Assembly: GCF_963974575.1 (NCBI RefSeq)
Contig: NZ_CAXBBQ010000001.1
Span: 372,001 to 436,000, forward strand
Length of the DNA stretch: 64,000 bases
From: Sphingosinicella sp963974575
Lineage (GTDB): Bacteria; Pseudomonadota; Alphaproteobacteria; Sphingomonadales; Sphingomonadaceae
Direction of reading: 5' to 3'
Below, piece by piece: positions 37,359-46,486 of the stretch. How positions within the stretch are numbered: position 1 is the first letter of the stretch; each line of letters begins with the position of its first letter. The notes under the pieces were generated by a model, which had not been told where the DNA came from, searched no databases, and saw only the letters and a list, made by a program, of their open reading frames with translations. The translations under genes and the position numbers were made by a program.

Positions 37359-38075
37359 ATGATCCGTGCCGCTGTGTTTGCCGTCACCATGTTGTTTTCG
37401 TCCACCGCGCTTGCCGACCAGACGGTCGTCTACAAGGGGCAGGATGGGAAAAATCTGACATTGGAGATTGCCGATAGCGGCATCGTGCATATCACCGGGC
37501 CGGTGCCGGGGCAGACCGGGCTGGTTCAGGATGGCGAGCTTTTCCTGATTGATACGGCGCAGGAAAAGCCTCGCGTCACGCGGCTTACCGATGTCGCCGC
37601 CGTGTTTGGGGAGGTTATCGGGCCGATGTTCGGCGCGCTCTTCGATGCCGCGGCGAAGGCCGATCCGAAGCCCGCGCAGCCGCTCGTTATCGAGGCGGCG
37701 GGCACGACGACCGTCGCGGGCTTCACGGGCGATGCCTATCGCATCAAGGGCATCGACAAGATGAATCCGGACACCGCCATCGAATGGGTGGCGACGCGCG
37801 ATCCGGCACTCGCGCCTGCGGGCAAGGCGATGCTGCAGTTCATGGAAGCGACAATGGTGATGGCTGCACCGATGATCGGCGAAGTCGCCGCGAGCATGAT
37901 CGGTGACATGCGTCAGGCCTTCACGCTCGGCACGCCGCTGAAGGCCGGCACGCGGTTCGAGCTTGCGAGCGTGAAGGACGGGGCGATCGACCCTGCGCGT
38001 TTCCGGCTTCCGGCGGAGCCGATGAGCCGTGCCGATCTTCTGAAGGACGTGAAGGCGAGCGCACCCGCGAAATAG
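37359..38075 (+). CDS. Secreted protein of unknown function
   Basis: Protein of 238 aa with a signal peptide (MIRAAVFAVTMLFSSTALA, cleavage likely before DQ). The mature part has no recognised family. The ATG follows a GAAAGGGAG site, and a TAGTCT hexamer lies upstream as a possible -10. It sits between recF and a convergent hydrolase, with only 3 bases separating the stops. A DUF4412-like periplasmic protein is one possibility, but I cannot support it firmly. Confidence 0.75.
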   Translation: MIRAAVFAVTMLFSSTALADQTVVYKGQDGKNLTLEIADSGIVHITGPVPGQTGLVQDGELFLIDTAQEKPRVTRLTDVAAVFGEVIGPMFGALFDAAAKADPKPAQPLVIEAAGTTTVAGFTGDAYRIKGIDKMNPDTAIEWVATRDPALAPAGKAMLQFMEATMVMAAPMIGEVAASMIGDMRQAFTLGTPLKAGTRFELASVKDGAIDPARFRLPAEPMSRADLLKDVKASAPAK

Positions 38076-38078
38076 AGG

Positions 38079-39287
38079 TCAGCCGCGGGCTTTGCAGGCC
38101 GGTATCGCGGTCACCGCTCCCTTTGCCGCGAGCGGACGCACCTCCAGCAGCGCGCCGAGCACGCGCCCTGGCTGTTCCGTCACCATAAAGTGCGCGGAAT
38201 TCTCGATGAACATTATGCGCGTCTGCGGCGAACAAAGCTCCGCGGCGAGCCGGGCCGCTGCGGCCGCGGGTGTCTGCAGGTCGTGACGGCCGGAGACGAA
38301 AATCATCGGCACATCGAAATCGCGGCCCAGCGCCTCGCGGAAATCCCAGTCCGCCACAGAGGCCATCAGCGGATCGAGGGCAAGTTCCGCGTCGGTGTTC
38401 AACATGCGCCACATGCCGCGGAGCGACAGCGTGGGCGAAGCAAACGCCGTCGTGAGCATCCGGCTGGCGATGTCTTCCGGCCCGGCGCTGTTGTACCAGG
38501 ACCCGCGTGCGGCGGAGAGATGCCCCTGTATCTTCGCAACCCACGCCGAAAAGGCTTCGGTGTCATGGGCGTCTGGCGCCGGACCCGCATCGACCATGGC
38601 TTTTACAAGCGCTGCATTGCCCGTGGTGCGGCCGATCTCGGCAAGCGCCGCCCGCGTTTCCTCCATATTGCGTTTCCAGCCGGTCAGCTGCCCGAAGCCG
38701 ACATACGCGTAGAGCAGATCGGGCCGGCGTTTTGCGACCTCGGCGCCCAGCACCGTGCCCCAGCTATGGCCAAGAAGGATCACCTTCTGCTGGCCGGTGC
38801 GTCGGCGCAGATGCTCGATAAGCGCGATGGCGTCGTCGACGAGTTGGGTCTTGGTTATGGTGCCGCGCAGAGCCTCGCCATCGATGGCAGATCGACCAAA
38901 GCCCCTTTGGTCCCACTGCACGACGGTGAAATAATCCTCCCACGGCCGCTGGAAGCTATAGGCAAGATCACTTGTCGTTCCGCCCGGGCCGCCGTGAAGA
39001 TAGACGAGGATCGGCTGCCGGCGATCCTGTCCGCGGATCGTCACCCACTGGCGCGCGCCGCCCAGCTGCACGTACCCCGCCTCGTCGATACCGCGGGGCG
39101 AAACAATACGGGCGTCGGCAGAATTGGCGCTTTGCAGGAACGCCCGTACGCCGAGCACCGCGCCGACAGCGACTGCAAGAAGCAGCACGGGCAGCAAGAC
39201 AATGTAACGCAGCACAAACCGCAGCACTTTCCGCTTCCGCGAGACGGAAGTTTGCGGGGCTACGGTCACGTCCGGCGGGGATGGCAT
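38079..39287 (-). CDS. Membrane-anchored alpha/beta hydrolase, proline iminopeptidase-like
   Basis: Protein of 402 aa. An N-terminal membrane anchor (about residues 25-48) precedes an alpha/beta hydrolase resembling peptidase family S33: YLHGGPGGTTSD (oxyanion region), VVQWDQRGFGRS, nucleophile GHSWGTVLG, FVSGRHDLQTPA (acid) and a His in IENSAHFMVTEQPGR. The active site should face the periplasm. It begins 7 bases after dnaN with no obvious ribosome site, so it probably depends on the dnaN transcript. The natural substrate is unknown. Confidence 0.87.
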   Translation of the reverse strand: MPSPPDVTVAPQTSVSRKRKVLRFVLRYIVLLPVLLLAVAVGAVLGVRAFLQSANSADARIVSPRGIDEAGYVQLGGARQWVTIRGQDRRQPILVYLHGGPGGTTSDLAYSFQRPWEDYFTVVQWDQRGFGRSAIDGEALRGTITKTQLVDDAIALIEHLRRRTGQQKVILLGHSWGTVLGAEVAKRRPDLLYAYVGFGQLTGWKRNMEETRAALAEIGRTTGNAALVKAMVDAGPAPDAHDTEAFSAWVAKIQGHLSAARGSWYNSAGPEDIASRMLTTAFASPTLSLRGMWRMLNTDAELALDPLMASVADWDFREALGRDFDVPMIFVSGRHDLQTPAAAAARLAAELCSPQTRIMFIENSAHFMVTEQPGRVLGALLEVRPLAAKGAVTAIPACKARG

Positions 39288-39294
39288 TTGCGCG

Positions 39295-40395
39295 TCAGAC
39301 GCGCATCGGCATCAGCACGTAGAGCGCGGGCGAGGACTGACCTTCGCGGATCAGCGTCGGCGCGGCCGCGTCGGCGAGGTGGATCTCGATCTCGTCGGTT
39401 TCGATCTCGCTGAGGATATCCAGCAGATAGCGCGCATTGAAGCCCACATCGAGGCTCTCGGACGCATAATCGGCCGGCACTTCCTCGGCGGCGGTGCCGG
39501 TTTCCGGGCTCGTCACCGACAGCACGATGCGGTCGCGGTCGATGCTCATCTTCACCGCGCGCGTCTTCTCGGTGGCAATCGCAGCCACGCGGTCCACACC
39601 CTCGGCGAGCGCCTTCGTGTCCACCTTCAGCAGCCGGTCGTTCTTCGTGGGGATCACCCGCGAATAATCGGGGAAGGTGCCGTCGATCAGCTTCGAGGTG
39701 AGCACGGCAGTGCCCGCGCGGAAGCGGATCTTGGTGGAGGAGAGCGAAACTTCGATCTCGCCCGTCACCTCGTCGAGAAGCTTGCGCACTTCTGCGACGC
39801 ACTTCCGGGGCACGATGATGTCGGGCATCCCGTCAGAGCCCGCCGGCGCATCGAGCGCGACGCGCGCCAGGCGGTGGCCGTCGGTCGCGACCGCGAGCAG
39901 CTTGCCGTCGACGACGTGCATGAAGATGCCGTTCAGGTAATAGCGCGTCTCTTCGGTGGAGATGGCGAAGCGCGTCTTGTCTATGATCTGCTTCAGCGTC
40001 TCGGCCGGAAGCTGGAACTTCGTCGGCAGGTCGCTTTCGGCGATCATCGGGAAGTCGTCGCGCGGCAGCGTCGCGAGGTTGAAGCGCGCGCGGCCCGCCG
40101 CGATCGACATCTTGTCGCCCGAAACCGCGAGCTCGACCTGGCTACCTTCGGGCAGCTTGCGCACGATGTCGAACAGCGTGTGCGCCGAAACCGTCGTCGC
40201 GCCCGATGTTTCCACCTGCGCGGCGATCGAATCGACCACCTGCAGATCAAGGTCGGTCGCCATCAGCTTGAGGCCGCCGTTCTCGACCTCGATGAGGACG
40301 TTCGACAGGATCGGGATCGTGTTGCGACGCTCCACCACCGACTGGACGTGACCAAGGCATTTGAGCAGCGTCGCCCGCTCGACCGTCGCCTTCAT
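39295..40395 (-). CDS. dnaN: DNA polymerase III beta sliding clamp
   Basis: Ring-forming processivity clamp, 366 aa, three repeated domains of about 120 aa. MKATVERATLLKCLGHVQSVVERRNTIPILSNVLIE is the conserved start and the C-terminus ends with PTLIREGQ....YVLMPMRV, which forms the partner-binding pocket. The ATG follows AAGGGAAAC with a TATAGT -10 upstream. dnaA is not nearby. recF and gyrB lie a short distance downstream on the same strand, separated by two unrelated genes. Confidence 0.97.
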   Translation of the reverse strand: MKATVERATLLKCLGHVQSVVERRNTIPILSNVLIEVENGGLKLMATDLDLQVVDSIAAQVETSGATTVSAHTLFDIVRKLPEGSQVELAVSGDKMSIAAGRARFNLATLPRDDFPMIAESDLPTKFQLPAETLKQIIDKTRFAISTEETRYYLNGIFMHVVDGKLLAVATDGHRLARVALDAPAGSDGMPDIIVPRKCVAEVRKLLDEVTGEIEVSLSSTKIRFRAGTAVLTSKLIDGTFPDYSRVIPTKNDRLLKVDTKALAEGVDRVAAIATEKTRAVKMSIDRDRIVLSVTSPETGTAAEEVPADYASESLDVGFNARYLLDILSEIETDEIEIHLADAAAPTLIREGQSSPALYVLMPMRV

Positions 40396-40430
40396 GCGTT
40401 TCCCTTCAAACCCCCGATTGTGAGCGCGAG

Positions 40431-40436
40431 ACTATA
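40431..40436 (-). promoter_or_regulatory. -10 element of dnaN
   Basis: TATAGT on the minus strand (5 of 6 matches to TATAAT), giving a leader of about 29 bases with an AAGGGA ribosome site before the dnaN ATG. No convincing -35 box at 16-18 bases. Confidence 0.35.
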
Positions 40437-40496
40437 GCGCCTGCGCCAGCCTTCGGTAGGGTGAATCCGGCCTCCAATGCAAGCCCTTCCGCGCCT

Positions 40497-41183
40497 TCAA
40501 TCGATGCGTTCCACGCGCCCGTCGAGCATGTGGATGCGCCGGTGTGCCGACGCGGCAACGTCGGGGTCGTGCGTCACGCAGACGATGGTGCGGCCTTCCT
40601 TCGCGACGAGGTCGTGGAAGATCTCGATCACGCGCGCCGAATTGACGCTGTCGAGGTTGCCGGTGGGCTCGTCGCCGAGGATGAGCGCCGGGTCGTTTGC
40701 AAGCGCGCGGGCGATGGCGACGCGTTGGCGCTGGCCGCCGGACATCTTGTCGGGGGTTTTGTGCTCCTGCCCGTCAAGCCCCATCGCGCCGAGCAGTTCG
40801 CGCCCGCGCACGGCGGCCGCACGGTCGCTGATGTGCCCCAGCCGTCGCATCGGCAGCGTGACGTTTTCAAGCGCGGTGAACTCGGGCAGCAGGAAGTGGA
40901 ACTGGAACACGAAGCCGAAGCGCGCGAGGCGCAGGTTCGCGCGTTCGTTGCCGTCGGTATCGGTTGTGTCCTCCCCGTCGAGGAACAGTCGGCCTTCGGT
41001 GGGCCGGTCGAGCAGGCCGAGCAGGTAGAGCAGCGAGGACTTGCCGCACCCCGAAGGCCCGATCACCGCGACGAACTCGCCGCGTTTGATCTCAAACGAC
41101 ACGTCCCGGATCAGCGTGACCGGCGGCTCGACCGCGAGCACGCGCGTCAGCCCATCGGCGCGGATCAGCGGCGCGACCGTCAT
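40497..41183 (-). CDS. ABC transporter ATP-binding protein (LolD/MacB class)
   Basis: Cytoplasmic ATPase of 228 aa. Walker A GPSGCGKSS is near residue 42, the Q-loop at FVFQFHFLLPEFTALENV, the signature MSGGQRQRVAIARAL, Walker B LILGDEPTGNLDS and the H-loop CVTHD. The LLPEFTALENV and GNLDS features place it in the class that powers LolCDE/MacB-like permeases. It overlaps the permease gene by ATGA. With the HlyD-like adaptor it makes a three-gene envelope export or lipid-handling system. Confidence 0.92.
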   Translation of the reverse strand: MTVAPLIRADGLTRVLAVEPPVTLIRDVSFEIKRGEFVAVIGPSGCGKSSLLYLLGLLDRPTEGRLFLDGEDTTDTDGNERANLRLARFGFVFQFHFLLPEFTALENVTLPMRRLGHISDRAAAVRGRELLGAMGLDGQEHKTPDKMSGGQRQRVAIARALANDPALILGDEPTGNLDSVNSARVIEIFHDLVAKEGRTIVCVTHDPDVAASAHRRIHMLDGRVERID

Positions 41184-42430
41184 ACCGCACCCCGCAGGAT
41201 GTCGACCGGATCGACCTGCGCGGCCTTCCGCGCGGGCAGCCACGCCGCGATGATCGCGGAAAACAGGCTGGCGCCGGCCGAAATCGCGTACTGGAAGAAC
41301 GAGCGGTCGAGCGGCATTGTTTCGGTCGCGCCCTGGATGTTGAACTCGACGCTGCCGAGGATCTGCATCAGCGCGAAGCCGAGGGCCCAGCCTGCAAGCA
41401 CGCCGACGCACGCGAGCGTGAAGCCCTCCATCACGAACACGGCCTGCAGATCGCCCGAGGAAAAGCCCATCGAGCGCATGATCGCGATGTCGCGGCGCTT
41501 GTCGGCGACGCTCGTCGAGACGACGGTGTAGATGCCGAACGAGGCGACGAGCAGGATCGCGGAAATCACCGTGTACATGATGACGTTGCGCGTCACGAGG
41601 AGGCTGAGGAAATCGGCCGAACGCTCCTGCCAGCTTTCCGCCTTGTAGCCGTAGCGCGCCTCCAGCCGCTTCGCGATGTCCTCGGCCGCGTAGGGGTCGT
41701 CGAGCCTGATGCCGATGCGGTTGATGACGAACGGCTGGCTCGTCAGCGACTGCGCCTCGCGTAGCAGCACATAGCCGGATGAACCGCCGAACTGGCCGCG
41801 CCCGCGCTCGAACAGGCCGACGATCTTCAGCGTCCGCGTCACCCCGCGCGCCGAGGTCGCGGCCATGATGTCCCCCATGCGCACCCCGAGGCGGCTCGCC
41901 ATCTCCTCGCCGATGATGACGCCGCCCAGCGTGGTTTCGAGGTTCCGGAGGCGGCCTTCCTTCAGATACTGCTCGACGTCCGAGACCTGCGCCTCGATGC
42001 CCGGCTCGACGCCGACGATGGCAAGCGCTTCCTCGCGGCCGCCGACGCGCAGGGTAACCGCGCCCGAAAGCGAGGGTGACGCCACGGCGTCGGAGCGTGC
42101 GCCGATCATGCGCATCAGGCCCTGCCAGTCCTTGATGCCGCGCACTTCGTTGCGCGTCTTGTAGTGGCGCACCTCGACCGCGGCATCCGGGAAGGCGCGC
42201 ACGGCGGGCTGCGGCGTGGGGCTGCGGATCTCATCGGAAATGATGATGTGCGGCGCCGAGTCGATCAGTGTTTCCACGAAGTCGTTCTGGCTACCAATCA
42301 TCAGCGCCGAGACGGCGAGGAAGAAGCCGACGCCGATGCCGACGCCCGCGATGGCGACCAGCGTCTGCCGCTTGCGCTTGGAAATGTGGCGGAGCGCGAT
42401 CCCGAGCAGCAGGGAAAAGCGGCGTAACAC
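41180..42430 (-). CDS. ABC transporter permease, FtsX/MacB type
   Basis: Inner-membrane permease of 416 aa. The layout is one N-terminal membrane helix (about 25-47), a large periplasmic domain (about 50-280) and three C-terminal helices in the FtsX domain (about 285-310, 335-360 and 383-403), ending with WLPARKAAQVDPVDILRGA, the hallmark tail. The GTG start is 4 bases after the adaptor stop. Partners are the ATPase downstream and the HlyD-like adaptor upstream. The cargo is unknown. Confidence 0.92.
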   Translation of the reverse strand: MLRRFSLLLGIALRHISKRKRQTLVAIAGVGIGVGFFLAVSALMIGSQNDFVETLIDSAPHIIISDEIRSPTPQPAVRAFPDAAVEVRHYKTRNEVRGIKDWQGLMRMIGARSDAVASPSLSGAVTLRVGGREEALAIVGVEPGIEAQVSDVEQYLKEGRLRNLETTLGGVIIGEEMASRLGVRMGDIMAATSARGVTRTLKIVGLFERGRGQFGGSSGYVLLREAQSLTSQPFVINRIGIRLDDPYAAEDIAKRLEARYGYKAESWQERSADFLSLLVTRNVIMYTVISAILLVASFGIYTVVSTSVADKRRDIAIMRSMGFSSGDLQAVFVMEGFTLACVGVLAGWALGFALMQILGSVEFNIQGATETMPLDRSFFQYAISAGASLFSAIIAAWLPARKAAQVDPVDILRGAV

Positions 42431-42434
42431 CGGC

Positions 42435-43445
42435 TCAGCGTGTCTCTGCGCTCACGGTGCTGCGCACGCGCGTTCCGTCCGCAAGGCCTTCCGGCGGGCT
42501 CGCGAGAATCGTGTCTCCGGCCGAGAGGCCCTCCGTCACCTCGGTGCGGTCGGTGCCGACGATGCCTGTTTTCACCGGCGTGCGCTTCGCCCGCCCGTCC
42601 GCCACGCGCCAGACGTGGCCGTCTTCGACCGCGCCGTCGGGCACGAGCAGCGCGCCGTCCTTCTCGCGGGTGACGATGTTGACCTCCAGCGTCATCCCCA
42701 CGGGCAGCGGATCGTTCGAAAGCGGCTCCAGCCGCACGCGGAACGAACGCTGGTCGGGGTCGCCGCCCGGCGTGATCTCGCGCACGCGCGCCGGGAAGAT
42801 GCGCCCCGCATACGCATCGCTCGACATCAACGCCTGCTGGCCAACGCGGACGCGCGGAATATCGCGCTCGTCGACGGTTGCGGTGATCTTGATGCGCGCC
42901 GGGTCGCCGATCACGAAGAGCGTGCGGCTGGGGCTCGCGAGATCGCCGGGCTCGGCATCGCGGCGCAGAACGACGCCGTTCACGCCGGCACGCAGCGCAT
43001 AATTCTCCAGCCGGTCGCGCGCGGCCCTCTCGGCGGCCCGCGCGGCGTCGCGCGCTGCGATGACATTGTCGCGCGCGGCTTTCGACGCGAAGCCGCGTTC
43101 GACGAGCACGAGCGTCCGCCGCGCCTCGGCCTCCGCGCCGCGTGTCTGCGCGGCGAGCCGGGCGATTTCGGCATTGAGATCGGCGATGTCGAGCGTCGCG
43201 AGCAGTGTGCCGCGCGTCACCCGGTCGCCTTCCTTCACGCGGATATCGACGATGGGCGCGGTGACGCGCGCGGCGACCTCGACGGGCTCCTCAACCTCGA
43301 CGAAGCCGGTCGCGTAGACGACCTCCACGGCCTTGCCGCGCGTCACGTCGGCGGTTTCCACCGGCGTCGGCCGCAGGGTGCGATAGGCGAGGGCGACGAC
43401 GACGAGCGCCACCAGAAGCCCGAGAAAGATCCAGCGCGCGCGCAT
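42435..43445 (-). CDS. HlyD/RND-type periplasmic adaptor
   Basis: Membrane-fusion protein of 336 aa. One N-terminal helix (about 5-21) anchors it, followed by a lipoyl/barrel-sandwich half (VEVAARVTAPIVDIRVKEGDRVTRG), a coiled-coil hairpin (about 90-150), the second lipoyl half (GVNGVVLRRDAEPGDL) and beta-barrel domains (PVGMTLEVNIVTREKDGALLVP). It is first of the adaptor-permease-ATPase operon. It would link the permease to an outer-membrane channel; no channel gene is adjacent. Confidence 0.92.
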   Translation of the reverse strand: MRARWIFLGLLVALVVVALAYRTLRPTPVETADVTRGKAVEVVYATGFVEVEEPVEVAARVTAPIVDIRVKEGDRVTRGTLLATLDIADLNAEIARLAAQTRGAEAEARRTLVLVERGFASKAARDNVIAARDAARAAERAARDRLENYALRAGVNGVVLRRDAEPGDLASPSRTLFVIGDPARIKITATVDERDIPRVRVGQQALMSSDAYAGRIFPARVREITPGGDPDQRSFRVRLEPLSNDPLPVGMTLEVNIVTREKDGALLVPDGAVEDGHVWRVADGRAKRTPVKTGIVGTDRTEVTEGLSAGDTILASPPEGLADGTRVRSTVSAETR

Positions 43446-43506
43446 GTGCGATTGCTAGGCCGAAAGGCCTTGCCTCGCAACGACCTGGATCAAAATGCCG
43501 CTGGCC

Positions 43507-44147
<641 letters not shown>

Positions 44148-44148
<1 letters not shown>

Positions 44149-44996
44149 CAGTGGTTTCCTTTGTACGTCCAGCGTTGGTCGGGCGCGACGACGTCGTCGC
44201 GGTTCATCGGCGGGTTGTTCCAGCCGCCGTAAAGGGGATTGGGGAACACGAACCAGTCCGCGCCCCAGTGCGCGCCATGCCGCGCGGCGGCGATGTCGCG
44301 CCGCTCCGCCATCGGGCGTTTGCCGGCAGGACCGTGGTCGATGTCGTCGGCGAAGTCGCCGTTCTGATCGCCCGCGAGCGCGAGCACGCAGAAGCGCTTG
44401 GCGATCTCGGCGCGGCGACCGTCCTTGCCGGATTTACCGTCGACGTCGCCCTTCAGGAACAGCGTTTCCCCGTGGACGGCCGGGCCCAGGCCCGTGTGCG
44501 TGAGCGCGGCTTCGGTATGCTTGGCGTTTTCGGCGTTGCGGTTGGTGTTGAACACCGGCGTCACACCCATCGCGCGCAGCGCATCAAGCGCGGCCTTCGC
44601 GCCGGGGACCGCCACGGCCTTTTCGGCGCCTTCGCGTTCCCACGCGCCCCAGGCTTTCTCGTCGAACGGCGCATCGCCGCGCGCTTCATAATACGCGTGG
44701 CCGACATTCCAGATCAGCGTTTCGTCCACGTCGAACACGGCGGCCGGGCGCTGCACTGTTTCCGCCGTGCAGGGCAGCGGTGTTCCGTCCACACCGAGGA
44801 TCGCGGAAGGCGTACCCGCCGCGACCGGCAGCCGCGCCTGCACCGAGCGCACCAGCGCGCGGTACGTCTGCGTTGTGATCGCGCTCGCTTCCGCCGAGCC
44901 CAGCGTCCACGCGAGCGGCTGCGTCGTGCGCGGCACGCCCGTTGCCGCGCAGCCATGCAGCGCCGCCATCAGGCAGACCGCTGCGAGGCGGTTCAC
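44148..44996 (-). CDS. HAD acid phosphatase, lipoprotein e(P4)/class C-like
   Basis: Protein of 282 aa. The N-terminus has a short hydrophobic signal and a possible lipobox (ALHGC, Cys at about residue 16), so it may be a periplasmic or outer-membrane lipoprotein. HAD motif 1 is AVFDVDETLIWN (nucleophile Asp and acid Asp), motif 2 VFNTNRN and motif 4 AGDQNGDFADD, as in e(P4) phosphatases that act on nucleotides such as NMN. The GTG start overlaps the scoA stop (GTGA) and its own stop overlaps the scoB ATG, so it is wedged between the two CoA-transferase subunits. It has no obvious link to ketone-body metabolism. Confidence 0.85.
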
Positions 44997-45697
44997 GCCG
45001 CCTGCCTCACGGTGCGCTGTTCGATGCGCTTTTCGTAGGTCTTGCCGACGAACAGCCGCTGCACGAAAATGCCCGGCGTGTGGATGTGGTCGGGGTCGAG
45101 CTCGCCGGGGCCGACAAGCTCTTCCACCTCGGCAACCGTCACCTTGCCTGCGGTCGCCATCATCGGGTTGAAGTTGCGCGCGGTCTTGCGGAACACGAGG
45201 TTGCCGTAAGGGTCCGCCTTCCACGCCTTCACGATGGAAACGTCCGCGACGAGGCCGGTTTCGAGAATATAGGTCTCGCCGCCGAACTCCTTGTGCTCCT
45301 TGCCCTCCGCAACGAGCGTGCCGACGCCCGTCTTGGTGTAAAAGCCCGGGATGCCCGCCCCGCCCGCGCGAATGCGCTCGGCAAGCGTCCCCTGCGGGTT
45401 GAATTCGAGCTGAAGCTCGCCCGAAAGATACTGGCGCTCGAACTCCTTGTTCTCACCCACGTAGGAGGAGATCATCTTGGCGACCTGGTGTGTCTTCAGC
45501 AGCAGGCCGAGCCCGAAATCGTCGACGCCGGCGTTGTTGGAGATGAATGTGAGGCCCTTCGTGCCCGAATCGCGCAGCGCCGCGATCAGGTTTTCCGGAA
45601 TGCCGCACAGGCCGAAGCCGCCGGACATCACCGTCATTCCGTCGAAAAGCAGGCCATCAAGGGCGCTCACCGCGTCGTCGTAAAGCTTGTTCGCCAA
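44993..45697 (-). CDS. scoA: 3-oxoacid CoA-transferase subunit A
   Basis: Subunit of 234 aa of the two-subunit CoA-transferase. Family blocks are MTVMSGGFGLCGIPENLI near the N-terminus, FISNNAGVDDFGLG, and GAGIPGFYTKTGVGT, with the C-terminus VGPGELDPDHIHTPGIFV. The TTG start follows GGGAGA and gives the normal length; the very long frame upstream is a shadow. It heads a three-gene overlapping operon scoA-phosphatase-scoB. Confidence 0.95.
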   Translation of the reverse strand: MANKLYDDAVSALDGLLFDGMTVMSGGFGLCGIPENLIAALRDSGTKGLTFISNNAGVDDFGLGLLLKTHQVAKMISSYVGENKEFERQYLSGELQLEFNPQGTLAERIRAGGAGIPGFYTKTGVGTLVAEGKEHKEFGGETYILETGLVADVSIVKAWKADPYGNLVFRKTARNFNPMMATAGKVTVAEVEELVGPGELDPDHIHTPGIFVQRLFVGKTYEKRIEQRTVRQAA

Positions 45698-45787
45698 GGG
45701 GCATCTCCCGCGCTGCAGCAAAGAATGTCGCCCTGCTAGCGCACGCGCTTCGCTTAGGAAAGAGTAGGTTTTCTGTAAAAATCTTTG

Positions 45788-45793
45788 CATAAG
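45788..45793 (+). promoter_or_regulatory. -10 element of histidine phosphatase gene, probably leaderless
   Basis: CATAAG ends 9 bases before the ATG at 45803, in an AT-rich stretch (45764-45793) that stands out from the GC-rich surroundings. There is no ribosome-binding site. Confidence 0.35.
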
Positions 45794-45802
45794 CGCGGCG
45801 CC

Positions 45803-46453
45803 ATGACCCTCGCGACACCCACGCTCTATCTCGCCCGCCACGCGGAAACCGTGTTCAACGCCGCCGCCCGGATGCAGGGGCACATGGGCCACACCCCGCT
45901 CACCCGCAACGGCATCCGGCAGGCGGAGGACATGGGCCGCGCGCTTCGCGACATCCTCGGCCCGAAGCCCGATATCGATCTCTGGGCCTCGCGATCGGGC
46001 CGCACGATGCAGACCGCGGCGATCATCGCCGAGCATCTGGAGCGCGATTTCTTCGATATCCGTGCCGACGACCGGCTGCTCGAGATCGACGTCGGCGACT
46101 GGGAAGGGCGCAGCTATCAGGAGATCGTCGCCGAATCCGGGCCGATCGTTTGCCCGGACCGCCGCGTGTTCCTCAGGAAGCCGCCGAACGGCGAATGGTA
46201 TCCCGATATCGCGCGGCGCCTTGCAAGCTGGATCGCGGACCTTGACCCTGCACGCCCCGCGCTCGTCATCAGCCACGGCGTCACCGCCCGCGTCCTGCGC
46301 GGCGCGCTTGTCGGCGGCACGCCGTTCGATCCCGGCTGCGTGCCGCTCGCACAGGACGCGCCGCAAGGCACGGTGTTCCGTATCGAAGCCGGTCGTGAGG
46401 AGCCGATCCATGTCGGTCACGGCAGCGTCGACGGGAAATCGAAGGGCTTCTAG
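45803..46453 (+). CDS. Histidine phosphatase (phosphoglycerate mutase superfamily)
   Basis: Protein of 216 aa. The catalytic motif LYLARHAETVFN (RHG-type with Ala for Gly) is at about residues 9-20. TPLTRNGIRQAE, ASRSGRTMQTAAI (second Arg), the Glu in LLEIDVGDWEGRSYQEI, and VISHGVTARVLRGAL (second catalytic His) follow in family order. It dephosphorylates an unknown small substrate. The ATG at 45803 is preferred over an upstream TTG at 45785 because of the promoter-like hexamer just before it. Confidence 0.92.
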   Translation: MTLATPTLYLARHAETVFNAAARMQGHMGHTPLTRNGIRQAEDMGRALRDILGPKPDIDLWASRSGRTMQTAAIIAEHLERDFFDIRADDRLLEIDVGDWEGRSYQEIVAESGPIVCPDRRVFLRKPPNGEWYPDIARRLASWIADLDPARPALVISHGVTARVLRGALVGGTPFDPGCVPLAQDAPQGTVFRIEAGREEPIHVGHGSVDGKSKGF

Positions 46454-46486
46454 GCAAAACGCCCGAAAAGCCTTACATGGCGCGCC

